DNA of 64,000 nucleotides from Chlorophyllum brunneum. Its lineage: Eukaryota; Basidiomycota; Agaricomycetes; Agaricales; Agaricaceae. The stretch is from contig OY756145.1 of the NCBI GenBank assembly GCA_963576785.1, forward strand, positions 2,704,903-2,768,902, written 5' to 3'. This document shows positions 46,254 to 58,379 of the stretch, one piece after another; positions within the stretch are counted from its first letter, which is position 1, and each line of letters starts with the position of its first letter. Made by a program: the position numbers and the translations under genes. Under the pieces are notes generated by a model. That model saw only the letters and a list, made by a program, of their open reading frames with translations, did not search any database and was not told the origin of the DNA.

Positions 46254-49200
46254 TAGATTACTCTCCAAAATTCAGAAAACTCGAGGTGACAGGGCGTCCA
46301 ACCCTTGCCATCGTGTGTCATAGAAAATGGACCTTGACTCATCGTCTCCCGGTTGGTTATTTATCGTGTTTTATGGCTCTTTCTGCTGTCCGGCTGTAAC
46401 TTTCGCCTCTTTGTCCCAACTCGTTGATCCGCTGTATCCCAGTCTTTTACTTGTACCGCACATAGCCCTTTTAGTATGCGATCGTGTTTTTATACATTCC
46501 GGGTGACGTATATGCCACGCTTAAAGACTCTAGGGAAAGGTAATAAACAAAGACGAAAATAACCTGTAGTCGATCCCGCCGGCAATTCCTCGAATTTGAA
46601 ATTAATTGTGTAGGATATTTTTAATTAGGCTTGGGGGATACAGATGGGATGAACCAAAAGTGATGACGCGGCGGCCGCGAGGCCAAGTATAAAAAGATAC
46701 ACAGGAGGACAAGCCAGGAACACAGTGATGTCGGAGGAGTGTACAGAGTATTTATTTTTATATGGTCGCCGACTGAGCCCGATACAGCCCAGGTACCGCA
46801 TATACTTAGTAGACCGGCGGGATTTATTAATAAAGTAGTGAATGTGTGGTGGATGACGACACGAAGACTACGTTTTTGCAACTCCGTGAAAGTAGATTAG
46901 TGATGGCGCGTTGAGGGTCGGATGCGAAAGTATGGAAGGTTGTAATTATATTGAGGTATTTTTAGAAGAGGGGTTAGGTGGTGACCAGTGGTTGGTGGCG
47001 TTGCTCGGGAGCGGAATGAAATAGGTATGGTTGAGGGTGAGGGGATAGGGGGATGGTAGGTCGTTCTTGGAATTGTTTTGATCGGATGTGTAGTGGAAAT
47101 TATTACAGTGATGGTTTGTTTTATGTTCCCCCAAATAAATGGTGGTTGTGATTGGCGAACCCGGAAAGCGATAAATTCCCGAAAACCAGTCCCTTGTGGG
47201 TTGAGCGCCAATCCCTTTAGTTCCGGTACCAGAAAGTGCCCTTTACGTTACATTTTAGTCGGTCTGCTCGAGTGGTTGCCGACTCCATAATGTAGAGTGG
47301 AAGTTCCTAGGTCCTTGCTATCATAACCCCGTACTGATCAGTGTCAAGCACCCGGCACTCAATGACTCGAATCGGATGCATTTGTGTCAAGATCATACCC
47401 ACGAAGATTCATGAATCAAGGGTAGTCGACATAAAGGACTATCCCATTGAGTTGTTTGATACCCATCTTCAATCACAAGACCCTACGTTTGTTTAATAGC
47501 ATCGGAACTTGTTAATGTAATCCTTTCTGGTTTTTGGGCCAACCCAGCCCATTCCAGATTTGTGAGGAGAATGTGATTGATTGAGAGCCTATCTGACGGA
47601 ACGCGGTTCATTGTGTACCAACAGGGTGAGGATAATTTACGTTGCTTTGATACAAACTCTGAAGTACAAAATTAGCGACCACCTGCTTGAGTTGGGCCGT
47701 GTCGGTTTGTTATCGTTGACAACCTCTTATGGTCATTCCTTGGCGCTTTATCCACGTAAGAGGCCATGTTTTGACCCGTTTTGACACGGGTGTACACCTC
47801 ATCTGATAATCGGAATAAAGCCTAATTTCCAATGAAAGCCTTCAAGGGAATCTGAATATGTTTTACACCGGTTTTCTCGCCCGAGTCTTGGGGTATAGAG
47901 TTGTCATAATTGACGCACTGTTTTACCCAAACCTTTGTGTTGTGTTGGGAGTGTCTTGGCCTTTTGCGACATTGTGGATCAGAAGCATTGATGAGGAATA
48001 CAGCTCCTTCGATTATGCATCCTTGGTACACTTGTCACTCGCTTGAGTGTTGACGCTCCAATCGAAGTGGTTCTCCTCCAGTATTCATCCGGCTCATCGA
48101 TGAGGCAGAGCGCAGGTTAGGAATGTCCTTACGATGGGAATCGTATGCCTTGTCCACAATCCATGCGAGTGTAGGCTCATTTCTGACATTTCGTAAGAAT
48201 AATCCGCCTTCTATATTGATACACAGCGTCACAGCAATACCTAATTCTTATTTCAGAGGTTTAGGTGAGTTGATGGCTAGCTGACTATTCCTATCGCTGC
48301 TCCCGGAGCTTCTTAACTCTTGGCTCCTGAAGGAGACATTCGTGTTAAATGCATTAATCTGTATCTGAAGCCATAAAGGTGTTGGTTTCCCCCCGATACC
48401 AACGAATCATGGTTCCACTGCGGGGCATTATGTGGAAAGCGTGACGTTCATCGTGGTACAACAATCAGTCTCCTGAGTTATAGGTTAGATACCCAACAAT
48501 ACCTTGGTTTCATTCAGGCTGGCGTTAGGATAGGGTCTGACCACACACCGCGAAAGGTGTTGTGTTATGCACGAGCTCAGGGATAAGAACGTGGGGTCGT
48601 TCTAGGGGGTGACTATCGGTCTCTTTGTGGGTTGAGGTTGCACTATGTGAAAACCAACTCTATACCGCCGATGGAGAGGTTTTGCGTGTGCAGTCGGTGA
48701 GGGCAAACAATCGATAATACGAGCTCGTCTGGTAGAAAGTTGATGCCACAATGAGACGAATTTCCCAGGGTTGAACAGAATCCTGAAGCCTTGGTTCGTC
48801 GGAGTCATGGTTGCGTACCGTGAGCCTCAAGTTTCCAAGAAATATGTCTGACTTACTGGAAGAATCCCCCCTAATCATAGGTGGTCTTCCGAACATCTCC
48901 CTGATGATTCGATCCTGTCGGGGCGTGGACTCTTGGTGCGAGGTGTATGATACTGCCGTTCCACGTAATTGACCATTCCATATCTCATTAGGACCTGCAG
49001 TGATTATAGTTTCCAGGATCCACTCACACAGTCTGCAACGATGGCGGTCACGATTCTACGCTGGCAAATACACTGGAGTCAAATGCTATCACCAACCCTG
49101 CAACCGATGTAACTATTATGATGGGTTGAATTGCCTCGATGACCTTCAACCACGAATTAGGTGTTTGACTGGCCCTCCGCCTCTGGTTACGCTCAAGGCA

Positions 49201-52200
49201 CAATCCGCCCTGGGAAGTTCAGACGTGACCCATGTTCCGCTGTAACAGCTCTGAGAAATTGAAACGAAGATTATATACGACTATAAATCCCCAACGCCCC
49301 TGATACCCGAAGACCAAAGAACGAAGCCTTTTGGTGTTTAGACCGGGTGGGAGCCAAAGAACAACAACATAGGAACTAGTTGCGGATACCAGTTGGCCAA
49401 TGCAGAAAGGTTCTATCCCCAACAAGCCTAAGACTACGGAATAAAACGTCGACAAACAGGCCTCGTAAAAATCTACGAACGATGTTATATATGTCATTGG
49501 AAATCTTCCCAATGGTCTCTGGACCACGTTGTGTATCATGAGCCATAGAGCAGTGGGACGGCTATATCGTTGTCGAGGGGTTCAAGAAGCCGTCTATCCG
49601 GAGTGTTCTACAAGTCAATATGAGTAGTCAAAAATGGGGGGTACACAATCGTGTTTTTCCGAGGAAAAAAAACATCTCGCTCGCTTCTCTTCTGCTTTCC
49701 TTACCATAGATAGACGCGAACTCGCAGTTCTCAGCAGAGACCTTTAGAAGCCACGTCGAATGGGGGTTTTTCGGGTGAAGGTCTACGACATTCCCATGCA
49801 TGCTAGGAGAAGCATCTATCACCCGGCCGATGGGCCATCTTTGGCTGTATGGTTCGACACTGGGCCCGGTACTGCATACAAGTCTTATGGTCCTATAACA
49901 CAAAAGTACGTTGTCCTCTACACACATGTGCTTGTCTGTGGGCTAACGGTGCGTCTCGCCGTTCATTTGAGTGTAACATGGTTGGCTGTCGGAGAATACT
50001 CTTTGCAATTGAACTTCCGTGAAAAGAGGGATGATTATGTCCCAAAGATTATATCCTGTGCGTCAGAATCCCCTGTACGTCCTTGAAGAAACCGTCGCCA
50101 ATCACAAGATCCTGCGTAAACTTCTCCTGGAAGTTGACCTTCAGTGGGTGGAACCGTCAGAGTCCCCACTGAGTGACTGCAAATGAAGTACACCTAACGT
50201 TCATGCACGAGATTGAATGACTTTCTGTATGCCCTTCATGAGATCTAAAATACCTACCCATTCGATCTTCGGCCTTCGCGAAAAACAACCTTGAGTTTCT
50301 GCCCTTCGTTAAAAGTTTTCTCTAAAGGAAATCATGAATAAGAACCCTTTCCGAACAAGATAATCTAAGGAGAGGGCGTGACAACGTTGACAGGTTGAGA
50401 GATTTACAAAGTGTAAGACGGTACATACTTGATATACCAATCGGTGTAACCCCGTCTCAGGCAGGGGGGAAAGTATATAAATGGATGATACTACTCGCGT
50501 GCTTAATGTATCGGTGTGTTACCTTAGAGAGTCTCCGAACCCAGAATGATCATGGTACAACAGGATTTGTTGAATGACTCAGGATGGGCAGGGATGGGTC
50601 GAGCCATACGAAAATGAGTAGTTTATCTGGTGCTGCGGGGGTGAATGATCGTACATAGGCCCGGGTGTAATGACGACCCAGTATTCCGCGTTCCCTATTG
50701 GTTCAATGTTTCAGTGTGTGGAAACAAGGTTCGGGTACATGAGGAAGGGAATGGAGGAAAACAGAAGAGGTACGGGCATCGAAGCCGAGTCGACGGTATT
50801 TCATAGGAGACGAGAAAATGCAGAGCCAGGGTTCCGGCTTTCGTACCCGTTTGGGCATGCTCCGTGACTGAAAAGTGGGCCCTTGAAAGTCTGAGGATAC
50901 ATTATCCCTACCGTCACACTCGAAGTATTATCCAGATAACCGCATGGAATGTACGCTCAATAAGGCTCCTTGTATTGTAGTCAATTTTCTTGTAAAACAG
51001 GATGTAAAGAGAGACTCTGAGGGTGAACTTCTACCACCTAGACTCGGAACTTGGTTTTCGTGTGTCGGCACCACAGCTGGCACCTCCCCTCTACCGTACA
51101 CGCTATATATTATTTCCGAAGGCGTTTCCGGAGACAGCCCTGGGGTCATCAGTGACATAGGAATGATTCTACCTTTCGGTTGCCGGAATGCCCAAGCGAA
51201 AATAAGATAAAACAGTCAGTATTTCACCCGCTACATGTAACTATTGTTAACCGGGTTCAAGGATCAAATATCACATCTGATGCCGGGTGCGATTTTAACC
51301 AGGTCCCTGGAAAATATATCGCTTACCTTGCATTTTACATCATTAAGTTATGACCGAAAGCAGAGCCAATGTTGAGATATCATGATTGGTGATTACACAA
51401 TATAGAGTGACCGATACTGGTGACAGAAGAATATCTGTTTGTTGAACGGTGCCATGACGAGCGGACTCTGGTTGATCGTAGATTCCGTGGAGGTATATTC
51501 GTTTCCTCGTTAACACGGTCCCCTGCTGTCCCAGTGGTCCTAACAAGTCCAAGGAAACCCTACTCGACCAGAATAAAACATCTACCATGCCTAGAGGTGG
51601 CCGGTGGTGCTGAGGCCCCGGTTCTTCCCCGTTGAGACCTGAGGCATCATCTGTATCATTTAATATCAGAGTGTGAGTGTGAGTAGCATGGCCTCATATT
51701 CTCTAACCTGTCTTATCCGAAATGACGTTTCCGCAGTGGCAGAAGGAGCAGTGCCTGAAACGAAGATCTGGACTTCATGCCCTGAGTCTTGGTAGAATAA
51801 TCCATCATGGGCTGTGTGCAGTGCGTGTTGGTTGATCATTACTTGCTCCTGCGTTCAGAGTCTCCGAGTGATTAGAACCAAATTTCGCTACTGCACCAGA
51901 TCATCGTAGATTGATTCTGTTACGTTGACATACCAAAGAACACAATGGAGCATGTGGTGGTTTCATTCTTGCCAGTTACGATCCCATTCGGACATGCCAT
52001 GTGCTTCTCGCCACCTCCTGACACAGAGTTTGACAACCAGAGGCATTTGTCTCGACACATACCATCTGAGAAATTACATGACTCGGGCTCAGCTAAAACT
52101 CATGCATGTGTTTTGATCTGGTTTCCATTCCACGCCGCCGCCAATCCTATTCATTACTCAATGATTCCACCAATCACTCCGAGGCGTTGGCGCTTGTTGG

Positions 52201-53936
52201 TGGAGAATGAGAAATCTCTTCGAACATGTGGCGTAACATTTTCATGCTATTGTAAGGTCCCCGTGTATGAATGCACGGGAACATACGCCTGTTCAACTTC
52301 GAAGCCTCATGTCAGATAGTGACCCTGGCTTCGAATATCTGACAAACAATAGCTTGACGTTATTCGGTTCCCTCCTCGGGGAATTCTGATAGGGGTTCAG
52401 AAGGCGCTAACATGGAGTCGAAAGACCGCCGCGCCAAATCCGACTTATGAAGCATCTAGCTGAGAAGTTAGCGCTCAATCGAGGCGATTTGTTCCCTCCC
52501 GTCTTTCATGAATTGTTTGATTTCTATGACTGACGTGTTCCGATTGTTGAAGTTAGTTTTCGGTTAGACAGACTTGAACTGTGTTTCGTACGTACGATGT
52601 TCGTGATAAATTGCGAGGTGGAGGTGATAACAAGATAGCCTCACGAATTGAATGTGACATTGATCTGTTTAGAAGATCCGAGCGGGAGCTTAGGAGCGGA
52701 GTGCCTCCAGGTGAGTCATGGCGCCCGTGGCGCATTTCACGAAGACACGAAGTATGCAGAACTTGTGTTCGAATCATCTGCAATTTAACAACAGAACAGG
52801 CAATAACATACCCCATTTGGGCATGAACGTTCGATGCCATGTGAACATGATTGTAGACTTTGTACGTGTAGAGTTGTGATGGTCTGACGAGAACCCTTTC
52901 ATTTAGCTTCAGCGTCCAAGCAAGCTCCAAGTTGGAAGGGACTACTTATTCGGTCCCAACGTATTGTTCCCGTGACACGAATCCAAGAACCATGGAATTT
53001 TACGAATATTCTGTAAAATGACTACTGCGGCAACTTCTAAGTTCTGGGATGGGACTCTCCCGCCTTCTGACTCCTAACTCTGAATTTGTCGCACCGAATT
53101 CCGGAATAAACTGCTGATTAATACAAAATTCTAAACTAAAGCATACTTCTCCTAAAGCTCCTTCGTGTTTCGATACACGGAACTAGGAGTAGTTTGTGTA
53201 TTTTCAGAAATTTCCACGTAAACCGTTCTCCTGGTGACACCATGCGGCAGATTCCAAGAAAGGATGGACAACTGACATAACGTACCGTTCAATTCTCACT
53301 AAGGTTATCGACTGCGGGTCTTGGGATGACATGCTCCGTGCCAACAACAGCCTTGTGGGACGCCGTCGTGTCGGAAAGTGGCTGTAAGGATGTTCTTAGA
53401 GAGATCAAAGCGGTACACGCGGAGGCGTTGGGTCGTTCATATGGATGTAATGTAACAGCACAGCTCGTGCATTGTTCTCCCCCGTCATTATAGTTCTGTT
53501 CTCGCTCCCTGTTCTGATGTCGCCCCGTTGATAGCGGTGGATCCCCTCTCTTAGTTCCTCGCCCTTGTACTTTTGCAAATTGATTGATTGATGGGCGGTG
53601 ATCTTTTCGCGAAGCGCTACAAAACAAAACAAAACATACATACTTGAATAACGACCACGAATAATGAAACAAACATTAAATGAATAATGATAACGGAGTG
53701 GTGTGTGTAAAGGACTAAAAAAAACACAATTTAGTTTTCGTAATCGCAGAGGGAGATAGTCCTAGAGGAGCTTTATGTGAAGATGTACAGTACAAGTCCA
53801 CGTGTCCTTGCCGACATATTCTTAAACGGAAGAGGGGATGTCGTAGAAGCGGAAGATTTTACCAATATAAACGCTGTTACAACGAATAACCAGTTAATAA
53901 TCTCTATCACCACCGACGCATCGGCGGTATCAGCGC
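46254..53936. other. 7.7-kb gene-poor interval
   Basis: CpG content and base composition are ordinary, unlike the transposon block, but I found no frame with a recognisable domain or consistent introns. The longest frames (49219-49539 minus, 49760-50086 plus, 51945-52319 plus, 52553-52930 minus, 53289-53672 minus) are near chance length. Decayed genes, a long non-coding RNA or very diverged genes cannot be excluded. Confidence 0.4.
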
Positions 53937-56900
53937 TCACTGCGCCTGAAAATTTATGCCTTCCAACAAGCCAGAGTCGGCCATAAACGAACTCCACCGC
54001 TCGTCCAACCTGGAATCCCGAGACGCAAGACCAAGATCAGCAAGTTCAGCCGTCCCGACATCATGCGGATGATGCGGATACTGTGGATGGTGTGAAATTT
54101 GGGGAGCTTGTTGTTGTGGATGATGAACATGGGAATGATGTGAAAGCGATGTCGGATATTGTGAATATGAGCTTAACGTATAGGCGGCTACTGCAGCTGC
54201 GGCTGTCGGCGGAGGTGGGGGATGATGTGACGATGGAGCGTAGACTGATGGAGGTGGCGGTCGTTGATGTGATGTAACAAGATGTGGCGGTGATGGTGTA
54301 TGGCTATGTGTCGCTGACGTTGGGTAGTAAGGCGGATGAAGTTCGATTGTCCTACTACTAGCATCCATTCGATCTTCTGATCCCTGATGTCCATAGTGCG
54401 TATGCGTATGTGATGGCGTAGACAACTGAGGTACCGTCGGAGGATGTAGAGTAATTGGATCGGCAGACCACCCAGGATGGGTATAACGATCTCGTTGAGA
54501 GGAAGACGGTTCGGTTGAAGGCATATCGAGTTGATGATGTATCGTCTGTTCTACAGACACATAACTATAATCATAATGCGTAGGTTGCTGTTGTGCGTGT
54601 TGCCAGCCGTAGATGAGTGGTTGTTGTTGTTGTTGGTGTTGTTGATGTTGTGTCGGTGGAGGAGGTGGGGGAGGTAACATCGTCTCCGCTGACGTATTTT
54701 TCGACTTGGTTTCACATTGTTCAGTCTTGGTCGCAGAAACAAACCTCGTATGTCCAGCAAAAATAGACAACTCATCATGTTCCTCTCCTCCACTAGGCGT
54801 CTGAAGTTGAATGGTCCAATCATTACCAGCAGAACAGGCCTTGACATTCGCCAGGGTAAACCGTGCCTTTTCGGCTAGCGTAGTAAGGATCGGAAGTGCC
54901 TTGAGGGCACGGATACTGTACTTTGAAGCTTTCTTGAAGAGGACCAAAGCTTGTTCGAGCTCTGCCATAGCGGATTGGGCCAGCGGAGAACGCGGACCGC
55001 GGGTAACGACGGTTCCAAAAATGACCTTGTGGGTATAAGGGTATGATAAATGATTTAATTATTCGCCGAAGACATCGGTTAAACTCACAGCGGCAGTAAA
55101 GGCAAAAGTCCACATTGTCCAGAAGCGGGAACAAGAGTTTGGAAAGAGATTAAACTGTTCATTAACGGACTTGAGGATGGTGGATGCAGAACGATAGGCG
55201 GCAGTGAATGATGGAGCGTAGGCACTCTTGAGGGGATTGAGAGGCTGGTCTATGATTGCCTGCGCAAAGAAGCTACGGTGAATATACATAAGAACTGGAA
55301 ATGAAAAACCATGAGTTTGAGGGGGTGTGATAAGTCAGAGCGAGGGGCGCAAGTGATGGAGGAGAACGCACCTGTTTCCCTGATATGATCGAGAACACAT
55401 CTCTGGAAGGAAGCGCCGAGGTCGTTCTTGGGAGGGTTGGATAAACCCTCGGGAAGAGGAAACTCGCGGACTTTATGGTCAAGTTCCATGATGGTTGCAT
55501 AGCTCGGGGCCTCGGCCGTGAGTGTGCGAGAGGTGACCTCTGCTACGCATTCTGAAGCAAAGCGGAATTGCCAAACTTCGACTAAAAGGGGGGAGGGAAA
55601 GGGGGGGGGTTGAATGAGAAGTTGTTTCGCTGAATGATGCGTAAGCCTAGATTACGCACAGGCGGAACCGAAGCCAGTTTTGACATTATCATCGTATTGT
55701 GGATAACTGCAGTCGACATAAGCGAGAGAAAAGGATGGTGGGCGACCAGTGTTGAGACTCTGGTAGCAAATTGAACGAAATTCATATAAAAAAAATAGAC
55801 CAATTACGGACCTGCCAGACATCAGCGACGAATAGATCCCAAAAGAGGATTCGTCGCCGCTGGACCATTTTCGGAGACAAACCCCACCTGGCGCTATCCC
55901 TGTCTACTCCCACGAATTAACCGAGGGCCAGGGGTCGTTATGATGAACTCACGAAGACCAATCTAGGAAATGTGTCTCGTGAGCAACATGGCTGAGAAAA
56001 AATCGACGAAAACATACGGTTTGTGATAGATGGCTAGCGAGGGTGATAAGGGACCAGGTAATCTCCATACTGGTTTCGCTTTTGAGGTCGCTTCCGCTCA
56101 TGGCGTTGTATATACTCATCAGATGAAGGGTCTGAATGGTCACGATGGACGGCTTCTCGAGAACGGGTTGGAGGCCGAGTGCGGCTCGAGCGAGTTGGTG
56201 AAAATGTTCGCCTTCGGCATTGGATGGTTCTGCTTGAACGAGAGCACCTATAGCAAAAATCATGAATATAAGAGCGAGATCGTGAGGACTGTTATATTCT
56301 TCGCCAAGAGTTGGTTTGCGTTTATCGTATATGGCGGGGAGCATGTCGTCGTTGAGCTGGATCTTTGTTACGCCGCGAAAGATCCAGGAGACTTGTTCGA
56401 AATAGGTATCTGTTAGGGCTTCGGCGCGGTTCCAGGGGGGTAGATGTGATTGAATGAGGTCTTGGACGTCAGCTGTGGGACCCATGGGAGTGAAGGGGAA
56501 GGATTGGGAAAAGAGAGCGAGTTCTGGAAGGGTTGTGGGAGAATCGTTGGTGGGAGGGCCTAGTGAAGTATTGCTGGCGTTGATCTGAGCCTATGAGAGA
56601 GAAAGAGTATATTGAGCGAAAGCGCAGCAGTGGTGGGTGTTGCTTACGAGGAGGAGGGACTGTCGAGGACGAGGGGTGAGAGGATGATGGACTGATATAA
56701 AGTGTGGACGAACCTCTGAACCACCTGTTGGACCGAAGAAGCGAGAGATGCCATGGTCAGAGATGGAGAGGGTACCGAAGGCGTCGATGACTTCTGTCTG
56801 TGCTTGAGGACTGGTGTCTTCTAGCATGGGTGTGGGGTCATCGTCACGATCGTCGGCGACGAGATCTTCCGATAGGAGGGGATGGGGGTCGGAGGAGTGC

Positions 56901-57351
56901 TTAGCTTGGAGCTTTGAGAGGCCATCTTCGAGCTGACGGACACGAGAGGTCAGCTTTGCAATGCGCTGATGAAGATGTTCGGTGGCCGCGAGAACGAAAC
57001 GAGTGCCTTGGCCGGTGGAAAGTGAGCCTGGAAAAAACAAAGGTCAGATGTGTAAAAAAAGGCAACAAGAGATGGATACCGTTGGGACAGAGGGAGGCAC
57101 AACCTCTTCTCTGGCAAGACTGGCAGGGGATTCTCTTGTCGCATTTTATTTTGAGCCTGCGACACTCTGCGCAGGAGACCTGTGGGGGGTGAGGGGGAGA
57201 GAGGGCTGTGGGGAATAGGGGCTTACTTCGCCTGGTCACGTCAGACAGCGTCTTAGACAGAATATAGGGACGAACCTCTGCTGCGCTTCTGCTCTAGTTC
57301 GCGCAGGTGACCATCCCGGCGCACTCGCTTCACTGTTGTCTCTGCAGGCAT
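53937..57351 (-). CDS. Zn2Cys6 transcription factor with fungal-specific domain, 12 exons
   Basis: Exons: 57351-57276, 57231-57227 (5 nt), 57179-57080, 57027-56714, 56659-56648 (12 nt), 56590-56018, 55962-55953 (10 nt), 55903-55812, 55759-55660, 55581-55372, 55294-55089 and 55025-53937, giving 928 residues. The zinc cluster at 30-58 is C-x2-C-x6-C-x5-C-x2-C-x8-C (SCAECRRLKIKCDKRIPC...), followed by SLSTGQGTRFVLAATEHLH and a coiled-coil-like linker (about 70-105). The middle holds the fungal_trans region: SHLSQTIGLHRDSARWGLSP, RRRILFWDLFVADVWQ, SLNTGRPPSFSLAYVDC, then MYIHRSFFAQAIIDQPLNPL. The C-terminus is Gln/His/Pro-rich, a likely activation region. Such factors bind CGG-containing sites in the nucleus; targets are unknown. 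The three micro-exons are required to restore conserved motifs. Confidence 0.92.
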
Positions 57352-57419
57352 TTGGCAGACCCTTCTCCGCAGCATTCTGGGAATTTCACCTCCCCCGCTT
57401 TGGTAACCGGTTGCCACGT
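57352..57419. promoter_or_regulatory. 68-bp shared intergenic region between divergent genes
   Basis: Only 68 bp separate the start codons of the Zn2Cys6 factor (minus) and the GLTP-fold gene (plus). Each gene's promoter or leader must therefore overlap the other's transcribed region, or the two share a bidirectional core. Confidence 0.6.
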
Positions 57420-58228
57420 ATGTCTCCCAGCTTCCAGTCTGTCAAGGTACACACCATAGCCCCGTATGTTATCTCCACTCACCGCCAGCCCAGTCTTTTG
57501 CAGACGTCCCCATTCTGCCCGCGGGGGTCCCGGCAGGCGACTTTCTGGCCGCATCTGATGGTCTCGTCCAGCTGTTCGGTCAGTCATCACGACTTGTACC
57601 GCGGACTTGATTGAAGCTCACTCCTATCAGACTTGCTGGGCCATGGCGTCTTTACCTTTATTCAGGCTGACATCCGAAGCAACATTTCTGTATGCTCCAT
57701 TCTTCTCTCGATGATTCTCCCTCATCAGAACCTCATCCAGGGCCTCCGTTCCCGGGTCAATGCCCACAACGACCCAACGCTCGAGGCTGTTCTTGACTCA
57801 TCCGACAGACACGCCACTGGCTGCCTGGTGCTCCTCATACGGTATGTTACACAGATTTAGCCTTTGAACTCGCCCTTATGTTACCCAGGGGCTTCCGCTA
57901 CGTATGCCGAGCCCTGATGACCCTGCAGAGCCACCCAGAACTGGAGCTCTATGTCTGCTTCAAACGTGCGTATGACGAAGTATTGAAACAGCACCACTCT
58001 GCGTTTGTTCGTTCCCTCGTCGCAGTATGTGTGTTTTGTGGACCACGAGACTGGTGCACGACTGACGGGACGTAGGTGGCGATCCGCGCAGCGCCCAGCC
58101 GCAAGGAATTCTATCGACGGATCGCACAGGGAGGGGATGTGGACCTACTGGATCAAGAGCTTGGCAAGTGGCTTACAGGGCTGGACACGATAGTGACACA
58201 CATGTCGCGACTTTTACCTTATCACTGA
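57420..58228 (+). CDS. GLTP-fold glycolipid/sphingolipid transfer protein (HET-C2-like)
   Basis: Six exons (57420-57446, 57494-57578, 57631-57689, 57741-57841, 57889-58024, 58076-58228) encode 186 residues, the usual GLTP length. Family features: MSPSFQSVKSFADVPI, FLAASDGLVQLFDLLG, FIQADIRSNISGLRSR, ELYVCFKRAYDEVLKQHHS and AIRAAPSRKEFYRRIAQGG. The fold is an all-helical cytosolic shuttle that holds a sphingolipid chain; Podospora HET-C is a fungal member involved in heterokaryon incompatibility. The headgroup site keeps Asp51, Asn55 and His127 (human Asp48, Asn52, His140). The position of human Lys55 is Gly58, and that of Trp96 is Leu, so specificity may differ from classical GLTP. Confidence 0.9.
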
Positions 58229-58379
58229 CTTACGTCCGAATCGAATGGATAACTCGAATGGGGTAATCGAAGACCCGTATTTTTAGTCTACTACGCTTCT
58301 CCCGCTTTAATACGCGGAGTTTCAAATATATGTTTTCCTCGCCATAAGCCCAGCCGAACTACCCAGCCCTCACTCCCCC

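Noticed and set aside
49219..49539. 106-codon minus-strand ORF with hydrophobic stretches
   Set aside because: No conserved motif, no plausible splice partners and near chance length for this composition.
54083..54847. ORFs overlapping the 3' exon of the Zn2Cys6 factor (sense-strand and other frames)
   Set aside because: Shadows of the Gln/His/Pro-rich coding repeat in the real frame.
53937..54968. Single-exon gene starting at MAELEQ (54968)
   Set aside because: The frame continues upstream to the splice acceptor at 55026 and joins the conserved fungal-specific domain; it is the last exon of the 12-exon factor.
56901..57239. Alternative start at 57239 for the zinc-cluster protein
   Set aside because: That frame reads through two introns; using the ATG at 57351 and the 5-nt exon gives the expected QKRSRGEVSCAECRR lead-in.
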